Origin: Niallia sp. Man26
Lineage (GTDB): Bacteria > Bacillota > Bacilli > Bacillales > Cytobacillaceae
Direction of reading: 5' to 3'
DNA: 64,000 nt
NCBI RefSeq assembly: GCF_022049065.2
Contig: NZ_CP095743.1
Location: 2,929,001 to 2,993,000 of the forward strand
This document shows, piece after piece, positions 1 to 9,571 of this stretch. The number at the start of each line of letters is the position of its first letter. The stretch's first letter is position 1. The notes beneath the pieces were generated by a model. The model saw only the letters and a list, made by a program, of their open reading frames with translations. It was not told where the DNA came from and did not search any database. Made by a program: the position numbers and the translations under genes.

Positions 1-67
1 GTGCCGTAACTTCCAAATGACCATTTTCATCATAATCAAAGTTCGGGTTTCCCTTTATTTCCCTCAT
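1..67 (-). CDS. N-terminus of an unidentified protein, cut by window edge
   Basis: An open frame starts with ATG at 67 and runs leftward off the window. The 22 visible residues begin MREIKGNPNF and are hydrophilic. A strong ribosome binding site (AGGAGGGG) lies about 7 bases upstream of the ATG, and the gene is divergent from the UspA gene, so it is probably real. Twenty-two residues are too few to assign a family and I do not recognise it. Confidence 0.5.
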   Translation of the reverse strand, partial: MREIKGNPNFDYDENGHLEVTA

Positions 68-119
68 GATGGCTGTCCCCTCCTGTTTTGAAATGCTTTT
101 TTATTTTTGCTTATTAAAG

Positions 120-149
120 TTAATGTTATGCAATAGGAGGGTATATAAT
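120..149 (+). promoter_or_regulatory. Possible sigma-A promoter of the UspA gene
   Basis: TTAATG (120-125) and TATAAT (144-149) are separated by 18 bases and lie just ahead of the ribosome binding site at about 167-172. The -10 box is perfect and the -35 box is weak. A second AGGAGGG at about 136-141 lies inside the spacer and has no start codon of its own. Confidence 0.4.
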
Positions 150-177
150 TAAATAGAAGAAATAGGAGGGTGTTAAT

Positions 178-621
178 ATGGGGTTAACGTATAAGAAAAT
201 CATTGTTGCTGTCGACGGTTCGGAGCAAGGAGAAAAAGCCTTTGAAAAGGCTGTATCTATTGCAGCAGAAAATAATGCAAAGCTTATTTTAGCACATGTT
301 ATTGACACACGTTCTTTCGCTACAGTTGCAGCATTTGATCAATCTGTTGCTTCGAAAGCAGACGAATTTGCCAAAGAAATAATGGAAAAGTATACAAGGA
401 AGGCAGCCCAAGGCGGTGTAGAAAATGTGGAGAAAGCAATTGAATTCGGATCACCAAGAGCTGTTATTCCAAGGGATATTGCCGAGAAATATGATGCCGA
501 TTTGATTATTTGCGGCGCTACTGGTTTGAATACAGTGGAACGTTTTATTATCGGCAGTGTTTCTGAGGGAATTGCCCGCAATGCGCCATGTGATGTGCTT
601 ATTGTAAGAAATGGAATATAA
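178..621 (+). CDS. Universal stress protein, UspA family
   Basis: The 147-aa product is one UspA domain of normal length. The N-terminus has the usual beta strand followed by VAVDGS. The C-terminal half carries the ATP-binding signature G-x2-G-x9-G-S (GATG...IIGS, about residues 112-126), so it belongs to the nucleotide-binding subclass. The ATG follows ATAGGAGGG by 6-7 bases. UspA proteins are cytoplasmic dimers made under growth arrest or stress; the partner or target here is unknown. The gene stands alone on the plus strand between a divergent unknown gene and convergent argH, and shares a terminator with argH. Confidence 0.9.
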   Translation: MGLTYKKIIVAVDGSEQGEKAFEKAVSIAAENNAKLILAHVIDTRSFATVAAFDQSVASKADEFAKEIMEKYTRKAAQGGVENVEKAIEFGSPRAVIPRDIAEKYDADLIICGATGLNTVERFIIGSVSEGIARNAPCDVLIVRNGI

Positions 622-625
622 GAAA

Positions 626-656
626 GAGAGAGGCATCCCAACGGATGCCTCTCTTA
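626..656. terminator. Bidirectional terminator, UspA gene / argH
   Basis: GAGAGGCATCC (628-638) pairs perfectly with GGATGCCTCTC (643-653) around a 4-base loop, and the stem extends by two further pairs. It lies between two convergent genes and can serve both. Confidence 0.8.
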
Positions 657-658
657 AA

Positions 659-2047
659 TTATGCCTTCGCAAAAGAATCAAGGCATGTTTTTGCTTTTTT
701 AATAGCTTGTTCGACTTGCTGGAATCCAGTTCCGCCTGCACTGTTTCTTCTTTGTACAGCCGTTCTTGGATTGAGCACCTCGTAAATATCTCCTTCAAAC
801 AGCGGGCTTGCAGCTTGAAGTTCATCCAGCGGCAAATCTGCCAAAAAGCATTGTTTCTGCACACAGTGCAGCACTAATTTGCCTACAACCTCATGTGCTT
901 CTCTAAACGGCATGCCTTTGTCTGATAAATAGTCGGCCAGTTCTGTTGCATTAGAAAAGTCATTTTTTGTTGCTTGCTCCATTGCATTTGTCTGAACCTT
1001 CATCGTCTGAACCATGCCAGCAAAAATCTTCAAAGAACCTGCTACTGTTTTGACAGTATCAAACATTCCTTCTTTGTCTTCTTGCATGTCTTTATTATAA
1101 GCAAGAGGAAGTCCCTTTAAGACAGTCAGCAATCCCATTAAATTACCGTAGACTCTGCCTGTTTTTCCTCTGATTAGTTCTGCCATATCCGGATTTTTCT
1201 TCTGCGGCATGATGCTGCTTCCTGTTGAGAAGCTGTCATCCAGTTCAATAAATTTAAACTCCTGGCTTGACCAAAGAATGATTTCCTCACTGAATCTAGA
1301 TAGATGCATCATTAAGATACTGCTCGAAGATAAAAACTCCAAGATAAAATCACGGTCGCTGACAGCATCCATGCTATTCTCATAAATACCTTCAAAATCC
1401 AAAAGTTCAGCAGTTCTGTAACGATCGATAGGGAAAGTTGTCCCTGCTAATGCTCCTGCACCAAGCGGCGAGACATTAATGCGGTTCAAGTTTTCCTTGT
1501 ATCTCGCTTTATCTCGTTCAAACATCCAAAAATAAGCCATCAGATGATGAGCAAAGGATATAGGCTGTGCTCTTTGCAAATGTGTATACCCAGGCATAAT
1601 CGTTTCGATGTTGGCTTCCGCCTTTTCGAGCAACGCACCTTGAAGCTCCTCTAAAAGAGCAATGATATTCTTTACTTGCTTGCGCAAATACAAATGCATA
1701 TCTGTTGCAACCTGATCATTACGGCTTCTTCCAGTATGAAGCTTGCCGCCAACAGGACCAACCAGTTCTGTCAGTTGGCTTTCAAGATTAAGATGGATAT
1801 CTTCCAATTTAACAGAGAACTCAAGCTCTTCCTTGTTTGCTTTTTCTTTTAATAGAAGCAATCCAGCTTTGATTTTTTCCGCTTCCTCTACACTTAGAAT
1901 TCCTGTTTCAGAAAGCATTGCCACATGGGCAATGCTTCCGTCAATGTCTTCTAAGACTAGCTCTTGATCAAAGGAGATGGATGCGCCGAATTCGTCTACC
2001 CATTCTTCTGCAGATTTTGTAAATCTGCCTCCCCATAATTTCTTCAC
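659..2047 (-). CDS. argH: Argininosuccinate lyase
   Basis: It cleaves argininosuccinate to arginine and fumarate, the last step of arginine synthesis, as a cytoplasmic tetramer of the fumarase/aspartase superfamily. Seen in the 462-aa product: HTGRSRND (about 104-111), GYTHLQ with the catalytic-base His near 156, and the signature loop [12 protein letters not shown] (about 276-287). The chosen start is GTG at 2047, giving the usual MKKLWGGRF; a longer frame from 2104 would lie inside argG. The start overlaps the argG stop by 4 bases (GTGA), so translation is probably coupled. An AGAAGGTG ribosome binding site lies inside argG. Confidence 0.96.
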   Translation of the reverse strand: MKKLWGGRFTKSAEEWVDEFGASISFDQELVLEDIDGSIAHVAMLSETGILSVEEAEKIKAGLLLLKEKANKEELEFSVKLEDIHLNLESQLTELVGPVGGKLHTGRSRNDQVATDMHLYLRKQVKNIIALLEELQGALLEKAEANIETIMPGYTHLQRAQPISFAHHLMAYFWMFERDKARYKENLNRINVSPLGAGALAGTTFPIDRYRTAELLDFEGIYENSMDAVSDRDFILEFLSSSSILMMHLSRFSEEIILWSSQEFKFIELDDSFSTGSSIMPQKKNPDMAELIRGKTGRVYGNLMGLLTVLKGLPLAYNKDMQEDKEGMFDTVKTVAGSLKIFAGMVQTMKVQTNAMEQATKNDFSNATELADYLSDKGMPFREAHEVVGKLVLHCVQKQCFLADLPLDELQAASPLFEGDIYEVLNPRTAVQRRNSAGGTGFQQVEQAIKKAKTCLDSFAKA

Positions 2048-3252
2048 ACTGTCACCTTCTTGCTGTTTTCCACAATGCTTTGCACTTTTGTTGGCAGCCC
2101 CCATAGTTTAATGAAGCCAACAGCAGCTGCATGATCGAATTCATCATCTGAAGTGTATGTTGCCAGCTTTTCATCATACAAGGAGTTAGGAGATTTTCTT
2201 CCTTCAACGATTGCATGACCTTTAAATAGCTTAACACGTACAGTTCCTGTCACATTCTTTTGCGTTTCTTTCAGGAATGCCTGAAGAGCATTTGTTATTG
2301 GAGAGAACCATAAGCCTTCATAAATAACTTCCGTGATTTTCTTTTCGATAACTGGCTTGAAGTGAGCAACTTCTTTTACAAGCGTAATGTCTTCGAGCTC
2401 TTTATGTGCTTGGATAAGTGTAATAGCACCAGGGCACTCATAAACCTCACGTGATTTAATCCCAACAAGGCGGTTTTCTACATGATCAATACGTCCTACT
2501 CCATGCTTACCTGCCAATTTATTCAGCTCAAGGATTAAATCAGACAATTTGTATGAAATGCCGTCAATGCTGACTGGAATACCTTCTTTAAAGTCTATTT
2601 CGATAATGTCCGGCGTATCAGGCGCATTTTCTAGACTTACTGTTAAATCATATGCATCTTCCGGCGGTGCCGCCCATGGATCTTCTAAAATTCCGCACTC
2701 ATTGCTGCGTCCCCATAAGTTTTGGTCAATAGAGAATGGGCTGTCTAAGTTAATTGGAATCGGAATATTTTTCTCTTTCGCATATTCGATTTCTTCTTCA
2801 CGAGACCAACCCCATTCGCGCACTGGCGCCAACACCTTTAAGTTCGGGTTAAGAGCTTGGATAGAAACCTCAAAACGCACTTGGTCATTTCCTTTTCCTG
2901 TGCATCCGTGTGCAACAGCTACTGCATTTTCTTTTTCTGCCACTTCAACAAGTTTTTTTGCAATTAACGGTCTTGAAAGTGCAGAAACTAGCGGATATTT
3001 TCCTTCATATAATGTATGTGCCTGCATCGCTATCAAAGCAAAATCCTGTGCAAATTCTTCTTTTGCATCAATTACATATGATTGAACAGCTCCAACTGTT
3101 AGAGCCTTTTCTTGAATAAATTTCAAGTCCTTACCTTCTCCAACATCAAGACAGCAAGCAACTACATCAAAACCTTGATCTTGTAGCCATTTGATTGCTA
3201 CGGATGTATCTAAACCACCTGAATATGCTAATACAACTTTTGGATTCGCCAT
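2044..3252 (-). CDS. argG: Argininosuccinate synthase
   Basis: It joins citrulline and aspartate with ATP to form argininosuccinate. The 402-aa protein has the N-type ATP pyrophosphatase P-loop AYSGGLDTS (residues 9-17) and the substrate-binding [13 protein letters not shown] stretch near 117-129; length is normal for the family. The ATG follows TAGGAGG. It is the first gene of an argG-argH operon and overlaps argH by 4 bases. ARG-box-like sequences sit immediately upstream, so repression by an AhrC/ArgR protein is likely. Confidence 0.97.
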   Translation of the reverse strand: MANPKVVLAYSGGLDTSVAIKWLQDQGFDVVACCLDVGEGKDLKFIQEKALTVGAVQSYVIDAKEEFAQDFALIAMQAHTLYEGKYPLVSALSRPLIAKKLVEVAEKENAVAVAHGCTGKGNDQVRFEVSIQALNPNLKVLAPVREWGWSREEEIEYAKEKNIPIPINLDSPFSIDQNLWGRSNECGILEDPWAAPPEDAYDLTVSLENAPDTPDIIEIDFKEGIPVSIDGISYKLSDLILELNKLAGKHGVGRIDHVENRLVGIKSREVYECPGAITLIQAHKELEDITLVKEVAHFKPVIEKKITEVIYEGLWFSPITNALQAFLKETQKNVTGTVRVKLFKGHAIVEGRKSPNSLYDEKLATYTSDDEFDHAAAVGFIKLWGLPTKVQSIVENSKKVTV

Positions 3253-3272
3253 GAGCGTTTTCCTCCTATATA

Positions 3273-3308
3273 TACGAATAATTATTCATTTATTTATATT
3301 TTTATTCA
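3273..3308 (-). promoter_or_regulatory. Two ARG-box-like operators ahead of argG
   Basis: On the minus strand, ATGAATAATTATTCG (3289-3275) fits the ArgR/AhrC half-site rule TGAAT-WWWW-ATTC exactly and is palindromic. TGAATAAAAATATAA (3308-3294) is a poorer second copy directly upstream. A possible -10 (TATAGT) lies just beyond, near 3311-3316. The pair of boxes and their position between promoter and argG fit arginine-dependent repression. Recognition is by consensus only. Confidence 0.6.
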
Positions 3309-3480
3309 AAAACTATACTAAACACTTTAGCAACTTTTTAAGAGAATTTCAAGCTTTTATTCTATAAAAATACAAAAATATTTATATTTATAACAATGCC
3401 TCTATACATACACTCAGGACGTCTAAAAGTATTTGTTGTCACATCAGTATTTTCATTGCCGGTTATAAAAAAAAACCGTA

Positions 3481-3506
3481 AAAAAAAGGAGGCTCTCCTC
3501 CCTTTT
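3481..3506 (-). terminator. Terminator after moaB
   Basis: On the minus strand GGAGG pairs with CCTCC (3488-3492 with 3497-3501), the flanking A and T runs extend the stem, and a run of Ts follows. It ends moaB transcription before the argG regulatory region. Confidence 0.7.
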
Positions 3507-3531
3507 ATGCAAAATCTTATTCAAATGTTCC

Positions 3532-4032
3532 TTATTTTTTATGTAGTTCACTGATGACATGGCTGAGCTCTGGAAGTATAAGTTTCTTCATTCCAAGCAT
3601 TACAGCTCCTGTTGAACCTGGCATTGCAAAGACTGCACGCTCGCCAACCGTCCCGGCAATTGCTCTTGACAGCATAGCTGCTGCTCCAATATCCTCTGTA
3701 TAGCTAAGCATCCTAAAAAGCTCACCAAACCCGCTTATTTCCTTTGTTAACAATGGTGCGACTGCTTCAATTGTGACATCTCTTGGAGAAATCCCCGTTC
3801 CCCCGTTCAAAATAATTGCTTGTGCTTCTGTATTTTTCAATAGTTCTGTTTGAATTTCCTTTATTTCATCTTTGACAATCACATAATTAGCTGTATAATG
3901 GCCTGCCGCTTCCAACAATTCCATTATTGTCTTTCCGCTTTTATCATCAGCCTCTGTTCTTGTATCACTCACTGTAATTACTTTGCACTTAATATGAGTA
4001 TAATTCTTATTATTATGAGTATTTATGCTCAA
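3532..4032 (-). CDS. moaB: Molybdenum cofactor biosynthesis protein B
   Basis: MoaB/MogA-fold proteins bind molybdopterin and, in the MogA role, adenylate it. The 166-aa product has NGGTGISPRD (76-85) and MPGSTGAV (137-144), the pterin-binding and nucleotide-binding loops of the family. The start is TTG at 4032, because AAGGAGAGG lies 8 bases upstream and no ATG is in frame nearby. It follows the EcsC-family gene by 27 bases and is probably cotranscribed with it. No other molybdenum-cofactor genes are in the window, so the exact MoaB or MogA role is inferred. Confidence 0.88.
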   Translation of the reverse strand: MSINTHNNKNYTHIKCKVITVSDTRTEADDKSGKTIMELLEAAGHYTANYVIVKDEIKEIQTELLKNTEAQAIILNGGTGISPRDVTIEAVAPLLTKEISGFGELFRMLSYTEDIGAAAMLSRAIAGTVGERAVFAMPGSTGAVMLGMKKLILPELSHVISELHKK

Positions 4033-4059
4033 ACCTGCTTCCTCTCCTTTATTTTCTGC

Positions 4060-4890
4060 TTAACTTTGCAGCTTTTCATACAGATACCGGCGCTGGTAAA
4101 ACTTATAAATAAATTCTGTTATCTTTTTCGTATACTGATAATTGGCCCCCGCACCGATAAACATGCTGACAAAAGGCATTTTCTTATATGTCTTTTTACC
4201 AAATAGAAAAATAAAAAACATTTTCATTGTCTGCTGCAACATGACCTCTGCCACTTCCGAACTTGCAACGTTTTCTGTTCCTTCATAAAAATAATTGTTC
4301 GGTCGTCCCAGCTCTTCCATTAATTCTGCCCAAGCCTTGCCTTGAAGTCTTTTTGGCAGGCATGCACCATGAAGAACCTTTAATGCAGTCATTATTTCAG
4401 TAGGAGTGTTGCCTGGTGAACCAAACAAGGAAGATATTTGCTGACAAAATCTTATATTGATTGCCATCAGTCCCAAAAAGTCAGAAGCTGCCGCTGCAAC
4501 ACCGCCAGTTCCTGTAATACTGCCTTGAAAACAGGCATACAAACGGTGTTTCGCCATTTGCTGCTGCCCAATAAAGTGGAGTTGATCAATTGTTAAAGAC
4601 TTCATATCCGTTATTTCCGTAATATTCTCATTAAATATTCTAGCGGTTGACAGCATTCGCTCATTTGCATTTTCGTGAAGGCTGGAACTTAAAAGCATCG
4701 TATATGCATGAAATAAAGAATTATCAATAACTGCATAAATATCCTGCCACTTGCTTTCTTCTATATATGACATGCTTTTTTTCACATACTTTTCATATAA
4801 ACTCACCATATCATTCTTTTCATATGAAAGCAGTTCTCTCTCCCACTCAGATAGCTCCTTAAGTACTTCTTCTTCTCTAAATGTCAGCAT
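4060..4890 (-). CDS. EcsC family protein
   Basis: The 276-aa product has the layout of the EcsC family: a polar, helical N-terminal half, then a glycine-rich segment near residues 122-140 (GSITGTGGVAAAASDF), and a hydrophobic stretch near 226-245. EcsC was named from the ecsABC transporter locus of B. subtilis, but these homologues occur outside ABC operons and their function is not established. No ABC transporter genes are nearby. ATG start. It lies between ackA and moaB on the same strand. Confidence 0.75.
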   Translation of the reverse strand: MLTFREEEVLKELSEWERELLSYEKNDMVSLYEKYVKKSMSYIEESKWQDIYAVIDNSLFHAYTMLLSSSLHENANERMLSTARIFNENITEITDMKSLTIDQLHFIGQQQMAKHRLYACFQGSITGTGGVAAAASDFLGLMAINIRFCQQISSLFGSPGNTPTEIMTALKVLHGACLPKRLQGKAWAELMEELGRPNNYFYEGTENVASSEVAEVMLQQTMKMFFIFLFGKKTYKKMPFVSMFIGAGANYQYTKKITEFIYKFYQRRYLYEKLQS

Positions 4891-4972
4891 AATACAGCTC
4901 CTTTCAAGTTACCAAAGCCTTTAGTATTTACAGTATATCATTTGGCCAGGCACTAGCATTGTATCCATACAT

Positions 4973-5012
4973 AAAAAAAGACAATCTTTTGCAATTACAA
5001 AAGATTGTCTTT
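4973..5012 (-). terminator. Terminator after ackA
   Basis: A perfect 15-bp stem (AAAGACAATCTTTTG with its complement, 977-991 and 998-1012 of the 4000 block) is followed on the minus strand by a run of seven Ts. This is a strong intrinsic terminator. Confidence 0.9.
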
Positions 5013-5027
5013 CCCTTTTAATACAGC

Positions 5028-6218
5028 TTACACACTTGCAATTCTTGCAACGTCGCGTGCAATCATAACTTCTTCATTTGTTGGGATTACCATAACTTTT
5101 ACTGGTGAGTGAGGATAGTTAATAAATGATTCCTCACCAGAAATTTTATTTAGTGATTGATCCCAATAAACTCCCATAAATTCAAGGCCTTTCAACACTC
5201 GTGCACGAACAACTTCACTGTTTTCACCGATACCAGCTGTGAAGATGATTGCATCTACACCGTTCATGCCAGAAGCGTAAGAACCAATATATTTATGAAT
5301 ATGCTCAGCAAATACTGTCAATGCCAATTCAGCACGGTCATTTCCAGATTGAGCTTGTTCTGTAATATCACGAAGGTCACTTGAGAATCCGGAAATTCCT
5401 AGCAATCCGCTTTTTTTGTTCAATACTTGCAGTACTTCATCTGCAGATTGGTCTGTTTTTTCCATGATATATGGAATCAAGGCAGGGTCGATGTTACCTG
5501 AACGAGTCCCCATTGTTACACCAGCAAGCGGTGTGAAGCCCATAGAAGTATCAATTGATTTACCGCCTTCGATTGCAGCGATACTTGCTCCGTTACCTAA
5601 GTGACAAGAAATCAAACGAAGCTGGTCAATTGGACGGCCTAGCATTTCTGCAGCGCGTTGTGAAACATATTTATGGCTTGTTCCATGGAAACCGTACTTA
5701 CGAATACCGTATTTTTCATAGTATTCATAAGGAAGACTGTATAGATAAGAGCTTTCAGGCATTGTTTGGTGGAAAGCAGTATCAAATACAGCAACAGCCG
5801 GCACATCTGGAAGAACGTTTTGGAATGCACGGATTCCAGTCAAGTTAGCTGGATTGTGCAGTGGAGCCAATTCAGACAGCTTGTCGATCTTCTCCATAAC
5901 TTCATCTGTAATTAAAGCAGAATCAGCAAACTCTTCTCCACCATGTACAACGCGGTGTCCGATACCTTCAATTTCATCTAATGACTTAATGATTCCAAGT
6001 TCTGTCAACTTATTCAAAAGAATAGTAACTGCTACCTCGTGATCAGGAATGTCTGTCACTTCTTTGATTTTTTCACCATTAACGGAAATATTGAATACTG
6101 CCTCATTTAAACCGATTCGTTCAATAAGACCTTTTGTGATTACGTCCTCACTTGGCATTTCAAACAGCTGGAACTTAAGTGAAGAACTTCCTGCGTTGAT
6201 CGCAATAATTTTTGCCAT
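5028..6218 (-). CDS. ackA: Acetate kinase
   Basis: It makes ATP and acetate from acetyl phosphate and ADP in overflow metabolism. The 396-aa product starts [16 protein letters not shown], with the substrate loop at 6-15, and contains the family signature [12 protein letters not shown] near 175-186; length is normal. The start is ATG at 6218 behind AAGGGGAG; a longer frame from 6251 has no good ribosome binding site. It is monocistronic with its own strong terminator. B. subtilis ackA is activated by CcpA; I could not find a clean cre site in the 300 bases upstream here. Confidence 0.96.
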   Translation of the reverse strand: MAKIIAINAGSSSLKFQLFEMPSEDVITKGLIERIGLNEAVFNISVNGEKIKEVTDIPDHEVAVTILLNKLTELGIIKSLDEIEGIGHRVVHGGEEFADSALITDEVMEKIDKLSELAPLHNPANLTGIRAFQNVLPDVPAVAVFDTAFHQTMPESSYLYSLPYEYYEKYGIRKYGFHGTSHKYVSQRAAEMLGRPIDQLRLISCHLGNGASIAAIEGGKSIDTSMGFTPLAGVTMGTRSGNIDPALIPYIMEKTDQSADEVLQVLNKKSGLLGISGFSSDLRDITEQAQSGNDRAELALTVFAEHIHKYIGSYASGMNGVDAIIFTAGIGENSEVVRARVLKGLEFMGVYWDQSLNKISGEESFINYPHSPVKVMVIPTNEEVMIARDVARIASV

Positions 6219-6519
6219 AAAGTATTTTACTCCCCTTTTATATAACAACATTTTATTGTGCTAATCTGACATTGAACAGCTTCATATAATAACCTTACTG
6301 GACAAATATCTCTCAATTTCTCATTTAAACATTGTGTCACAAACATTTCAAGTTATATTGATACAGTTCTTTGTTTTTTTCTTGTTTTTTTGTTATTTTC
6401 GTGAATTTGTCCAAAAAACAAGGAAAAACTTTTATATAATAGTGTCAGACTGTATTAGTACAAATGCTGTTTTTTTATAGAACAGGTATACGTGTACTTT
6501 TGGCGTTACGGTCTGTTTT
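6219..6519. other. Intergenic region between ytxK end and ackA start
   Basis: The stretch is AT-rich and holds no ORF. On the minus strand TTGAGA (6316-6311) and TATTAT (6291-6286) could be an ackA promoter, but the 19-base spacer is long. No strong terminator for ytxK is visible, and no convincing CcpA site was found. Confidence 0.4.
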
Positions 6520-7506
6520 TTACTGCTTGTTTTCTGTCAGCCATTGTTCAACCTGGCCGAGTATTTTTTCCATTGCCTGCATATTAGAGAAGCTTGGAAT
6601 GCTTGCAAGGAGCACTTGTTTCGGTGCCTTTATAGTATCTCCTTTTTTCTGCAATATCAAAATGCTTTTTCCTGCCTGTTTATTTTTAAATAATGTCAAT
6701 GGAAGCTGCATGATGGCTTGAATATGAACGGCATCCTTTAAATAAGCATGAAGTTTAGGTGCCTGTTCACTTTCAAATAATCCATTTGGAACCATAAAAA
6801 ATCCAAATCCACCAGGTTTTAAATGATTGATGGACTGCTCGATAAAAAGATGATGGGCATAAGAATGACCGCTGTCTGCCTTAAGCTCATACTCACTTGC
6901 ACCAACATCATTTGGATAGTATCCTACTGGCAGATCACTTATAACAATGTCCACTGGATCGATGAACAATTTCTCAAGACTGTCCTGATTAAAGAACTCT
7001 ATTGGCTGTTCCTGAAGATTCGCATTGACATACGCAAGCTGAAGAAGTAAATCATCGATGTCTACCCCAATCGCCTCTGCTTGCTTGTCACCTTGTTGGT
7101 TAATGACAGATGTTAACAAATTGCCTGTGCCTACAGCCAAGTCTAGTAGACGCAGTTCTTTTTCTGTATAGAACTTTTGCACAAGATAACCAATAAACAT
7201 TCCGATTGAATCTGGTGTCATCTGGTGATTAGGCTGTGTGTTTTCTTTCATGCCTTTTAAGATTGCCAACTGAAAGCTTTTACGGATATCCTCTTTGCTG
7301 AATGCTGAAAGCGAAATGGTCTCATAGCTTTTAGCAAGTCTTTTCTTTGCAATCTCGCTAATTTCTTCCTGCAAGATTGCTTCCTGGAAGATATTTTCTC
7401 CCGTTTCAGCTAACGCTTCTAAATAGGTACAGTGCAGTTCTTCTTGAAGCACTGTAGCTGTTTCATTAAAAATAGTAAATAATTGTTCGACAGGACTTAT
7501 TTTCAT
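6520..7506 (-). CDS. ytxK: YtxK-type class I SAM-dependent methyltransferase
   Basis: The 328-aa protein resembles N6-adenine DNA methyltransferases of type I restriction systems. The SAM-binding motif I is LDLAVGTGNLL (about residues 118-128). The catalytic motif IV, usually NPPY or NPPF, reads SDLPVGYY, so DNA adenine methylation is doubtful. The target is unknown. The start was set to ATG at 7506 behind AGGTGAG; GTG at 7515 is also possible. No restriction or specificity gene is nearby, and its position beside ackA is the conserved Bacillus arrangement. Confidence 0.88.
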   Translation of the reverse strand: MKISPVEQLFTIFNETATVLQEELHCTYLEALAETGENIFQEAILQEEISEIAKKRLAKSYETISLSAFSKEDIRKSFQLAILKGMKENTQPNHQMTPDSIGMFIGYLVQKFYTEKELRLLDLAVGTGNLLTSVINQQGDKQAEAIGVDIDDLLLQLAYVNANLQEQPIEFFNQDSLEKLFIDPVDIVISDLPVGYYPNDVGASEYELKADSGHSYAHHLFIEQSINHLKPGGFGFFMVPNGLFESEQAPKLHAYLKDAVHIQAIMQLPLTLFKNKQAGKSILILQKKGDTIKAPKQVLLASIPSFSNMQAMEKILGQVEQWLTENKQ

Positions 7507-7560
7507 GCCTCTCACCTATCTTTCCTATATGTTAAGTTAATTTTTACTAATCCCGCACAG

Positions 7561-7590
7561 AAAAAGCCTCGAAACTCTTTCGAGACTTTC
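7561..7590 (-). terminator. Terminator after tpx
   Basis: A 12-bp stem (7563-7574 with 7578-7589, two G-T pairs) with a 3-base loop is followed by a T run on the minus strand. Confidence 0.85.
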
Positions 7591-7622
7591 TGCGTTATTC
7601 CCGATTACTCACAAATCACTTA

Positions 7623-8123
7623 TTATTTTGCAGCCTTTACTGCTTCTATAGCTGCATCATAATTCGGATGATTACTCGCCTCTTCCACATATTCGGCATA
7701 TGTAACAACGTCGTTTGAATCCACAACAAAAGAAGCTCGTGCAAGCAAACGCAGCTCTTCCATTACTACACCGTACGCTTTGCCGAAGGAAAGATCTTTA
7801 TGGTCTGATACAGTAATGACATTTTCCAATCCGGCAGCAGCACACCATCTTCTTTGAGCGAAGGGAAGGTCTGCACTTACTGTAATTATTTCTACATTAT
7901 CAAGTTTTGCAGCCTCTTCATTAAAGCGTCTCGTTTGAGCATCGCATACACCCGTGTCAATGGATGGGATGACACTGAATAAGCGTACCTTTCCTTTAGA
8001 GCTATCCAGCGTAATTTCCGTCATGTCGTTTGCCAACACTTTAAAGTCAGGAGCCTTGTCTCCAACCTTTACCTCATTGCCAATTAATGTGACGGGGTTG
8101 TTTTTGAATGTTACTGCAGGCAT
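7623..8123 (-). CDS. tpx: Thiol peroxidase, 2-Cys peroxiredoxin
   Basis: It reduces hydrogen peroxide and organic peroxides using thioredoxin as electron donor. The 166-aa product carries the peroxidatic Cys60 in [15 protein letters not shown] and the resolving Cys94 in RRWCAAAGL, the spacing typical of the Tpx subgroup. The start is ATG at 8123 ([10 protein letters not shown]) behind AAGGGTGA; upstream in-frame codons to 8180 have no Tpx similarity. It is probably monocistronic, with its own terminator. Confidence 0.95.
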   Translation of the reverse strand: MPAVTFKNNPVTLIGNEVKVGDKAPDFKVLANDMTEITLDSSKGKVRLFSVIPSIDTGVCDAQTRRFNEEAAKLDNVEIITVSADLPFAQRRWCAAAGLENVITVSDHKDLSFGKAYGVVMEELRLLARASFVVDSNDVVTYAEYVEEASNHPNYDAAIEAVKAAK

Positions 8124-8220
8124 TAAAGTCACCCTTCCCGTAATTTTAAATATGTATATGTGTTTATCATAGCGATACACGGGTCTATTTGCAAAGAAAA
8201 TGTCTGCTAAAAAAATAATA

Positions 8221-8269
8221 GTCTGATTCCACAGGCTAAAAAAGACTGCCTTAAAATGTGGTTTCAGAC
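8221..8269 (-). repeat. Long imperfect hairpin downstream of gerW
   Basis: GTCTGATTCCACA (8221-8233) and TGTGGTTTCAGAC (8257-8269) are inverted copies with a 2-base internal mismatch and a 23-base loop. It lies after the gerW stop codon. It probably acts as the 3' end structure of the gerW-ytfI mRNA, although no T run follows the stem. Confidence 0.45.
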
Positions 8270-8282
8270 CTATTATCTATTA

Positions 8283-8750
8283 TTAAAATTCAATATCTTC
8301 CTTCTTGCTGGCAGTTTGGCTGGAAGATTGCTGCTGCTGTCCGGAACCTGACTGGCTGTCTCCGTTTTTAGAGAACATTTGCTGAATTTTATCAACAGCT
8401 TGCGGAGCAAAATCCAATAGTTTTTCATATAGGTGTGTGCTTTCGTCAAGGTGAACCATTTTTACTCCTTGGCCATTAACAATTAAGAATGCTATTGGCG
8501 TAATAGAAACTCCGCCGCCGCTTCCGCCGCCAAATGGGTGTTTGCTTACACCATTGTCATGCAAAGAATGATCTTCAAGAGTAAATTCACTTCCACCTGC
8601 TGCAAACCCGAAACCAACCTTTGAAACAGTAAGGATTACACTGCCGTCCGGAGTTTCAACAGGGTCTCCGATAATCGTATTGACATCGATCATTTCCTTT
8701 AAGTTTTCCATTGCAGTTGTCATTAAGCCTTGTATTGGATGATCAGACAT
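8283..8750 (-). CDS. gerW: Spore germination protein GerW (YtfJ)
   Basis: The 155-aa product has the GerW/YtfJ layout: an N-terminal helix, a core with the glycine-rich patch HPFGGGSGGGVSITPIAFLIV (about residues 80-100), and a Gln/Ser-rich polar tail after residue 138. In B. subtilis GerW is made in the forespore and is needed for the L-alanine germination response. The start is ATG at 8750 (MSDHPIQGL) behind GGAGGAATAA; an upstream ATG at 8777 adds nine non-conserved residues. It lies 30 bases downstream of ytfI, almost certainly the same transcript. Confidence 0.92.
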   Translation of the reverse strand: MSDHPIQGLMTTAMENLKEMIDVNTIIGDPVETPDGSVILTVSKVGFGFAAGGSEFTLEDHSLHDNGVSKHPFGGGSGGGVSITPIAFLIVNGQGVKMVHLDESTHLYEKLLDFAPQAVDKIQQMFSKNGDSQSGSGQQQQSSSQTASKKEDIEF

Positions 8751-8779
8751 GTTTATTCCTCCATTTTCGTTATTCATTA

Positions 8780-9481
8780 TTATTTTTGGATGGCCGGCGC
8801 TTCATTATTTGCTTTTAAATGAGGCATACCGCCCTTCCAATATTTCACTAGTTTAATTCCTGCAATCATAGCATGCCCTAAGCGAAATCGAATCATACAC
8901 TTAAATAAAGTTTCTGAAGCATTGCGCTGGAATTGCGGATATATATGTATATGAGGCATATTTTGCATTTTCATATAATTGCTGATGATACCAATAATCG
9001 CACCTTTAACCGCCCAAACAGCTCCTGCTATCGCCCCTGTATGGGCAGCATCTCCCAGTCCGATAATGGAGCTCCATTCGATATCCTTTATGCGGACTTT
9101 TGACAGTAAATAGCGGAAAATGCGGTGAAAGCCTACAACATGCTGAAGCAGTTCCTTTGTGTTGGAAAAGGTATTAAGTAAATCGTCGCCTGTAAATTGG
9201 TTTGTCTTCTTATCACCTTTCTGTTCAGGTCCATCCTCTCCAACCTTCACTTTTGTTTCTTCTTTAACAACAAGAGAAGGAGAGTTATCATCTACTTTAA
9301 TCAGCGGGAATTTCTTCTTGATTCTTATCAGACCAAAAAACACTCTAATTTCAATAGAGAGATCATCATTGTCTTTTGCATGGTAATATCGTATCCTTAC
9401 AGTAATTTTCATCAATAAAAGCAGTAAAAACAAAAGAAGAAGGCATAGAATAATGATGCCGATGATGAATATAACTCTCAC
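8780..9481 (-). CDS. ytfI: DUF2953 membrane-anchored protein (YtfI)
   Basis: The product (about 233 aa) starts with one long hydrophobic helix (residues 2-25), followed by a beta-rich soluble part, a charged linker near 70-95, and a C-terminal region with glycine-alanine patches. This matches the DUF2953 family, whose function is unknown. There is no ATG; GTG codons at 9490 and 9481 are in frame, and AAAGGA spaces better to 9481. Adjacency to gerW is conserved in Bacillus and hints at a sporulation role, which is inference only. Confidence 0.8.
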   Translation of the reverse strand: MRVIFIIGIIILCLLLLFLLLLLMKITVRIRYYHAKDNDDLSIEIRVFFGLIRIKKKFPLIKVDDNSPSLVVKEETKVKVGEDGPEQKGDKKTNQFTGDDLLNTFSNTKELLQHVVGFHRIFRYLLSKVRIKDIEWSSIIGLGDAAHTGAIAGAVWAVKGAIIGIISNYMKMQNMPHIHIYPQFQRNASETLFKCMIRFRLGHAMIAGIKLVKYWKGGMPHLKANNEAPAIQK

Positions 9482-9524
9482 ACTGTGCACATCCTTTCAG
9501 CCTTACTATTATTTGCTAATGAAT

Positions 9525-9555
9525 AAAAAAATAAACCTGCCATAAAGGCAGGTTT
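9525..9555 (-). terminator. Terminator after yteJ
   Basis: A perfect 9-bp stem (9533-9541 with 9547-9555) is followed by a T-rich run on the minus strand. It separates sppA-yteJ from ytfI-gerW. Confidence 0.8.
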
Positions 9556-9571
9556 CTCTTGAACTTATATG

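Noticed and set aside
6370..6420. CcpA (cre) site upstream of ackA, expected from B. subtilis
   Set aside because: The closest sequences around TTTTCGTGAA do not fit the cre consensus on either strand.
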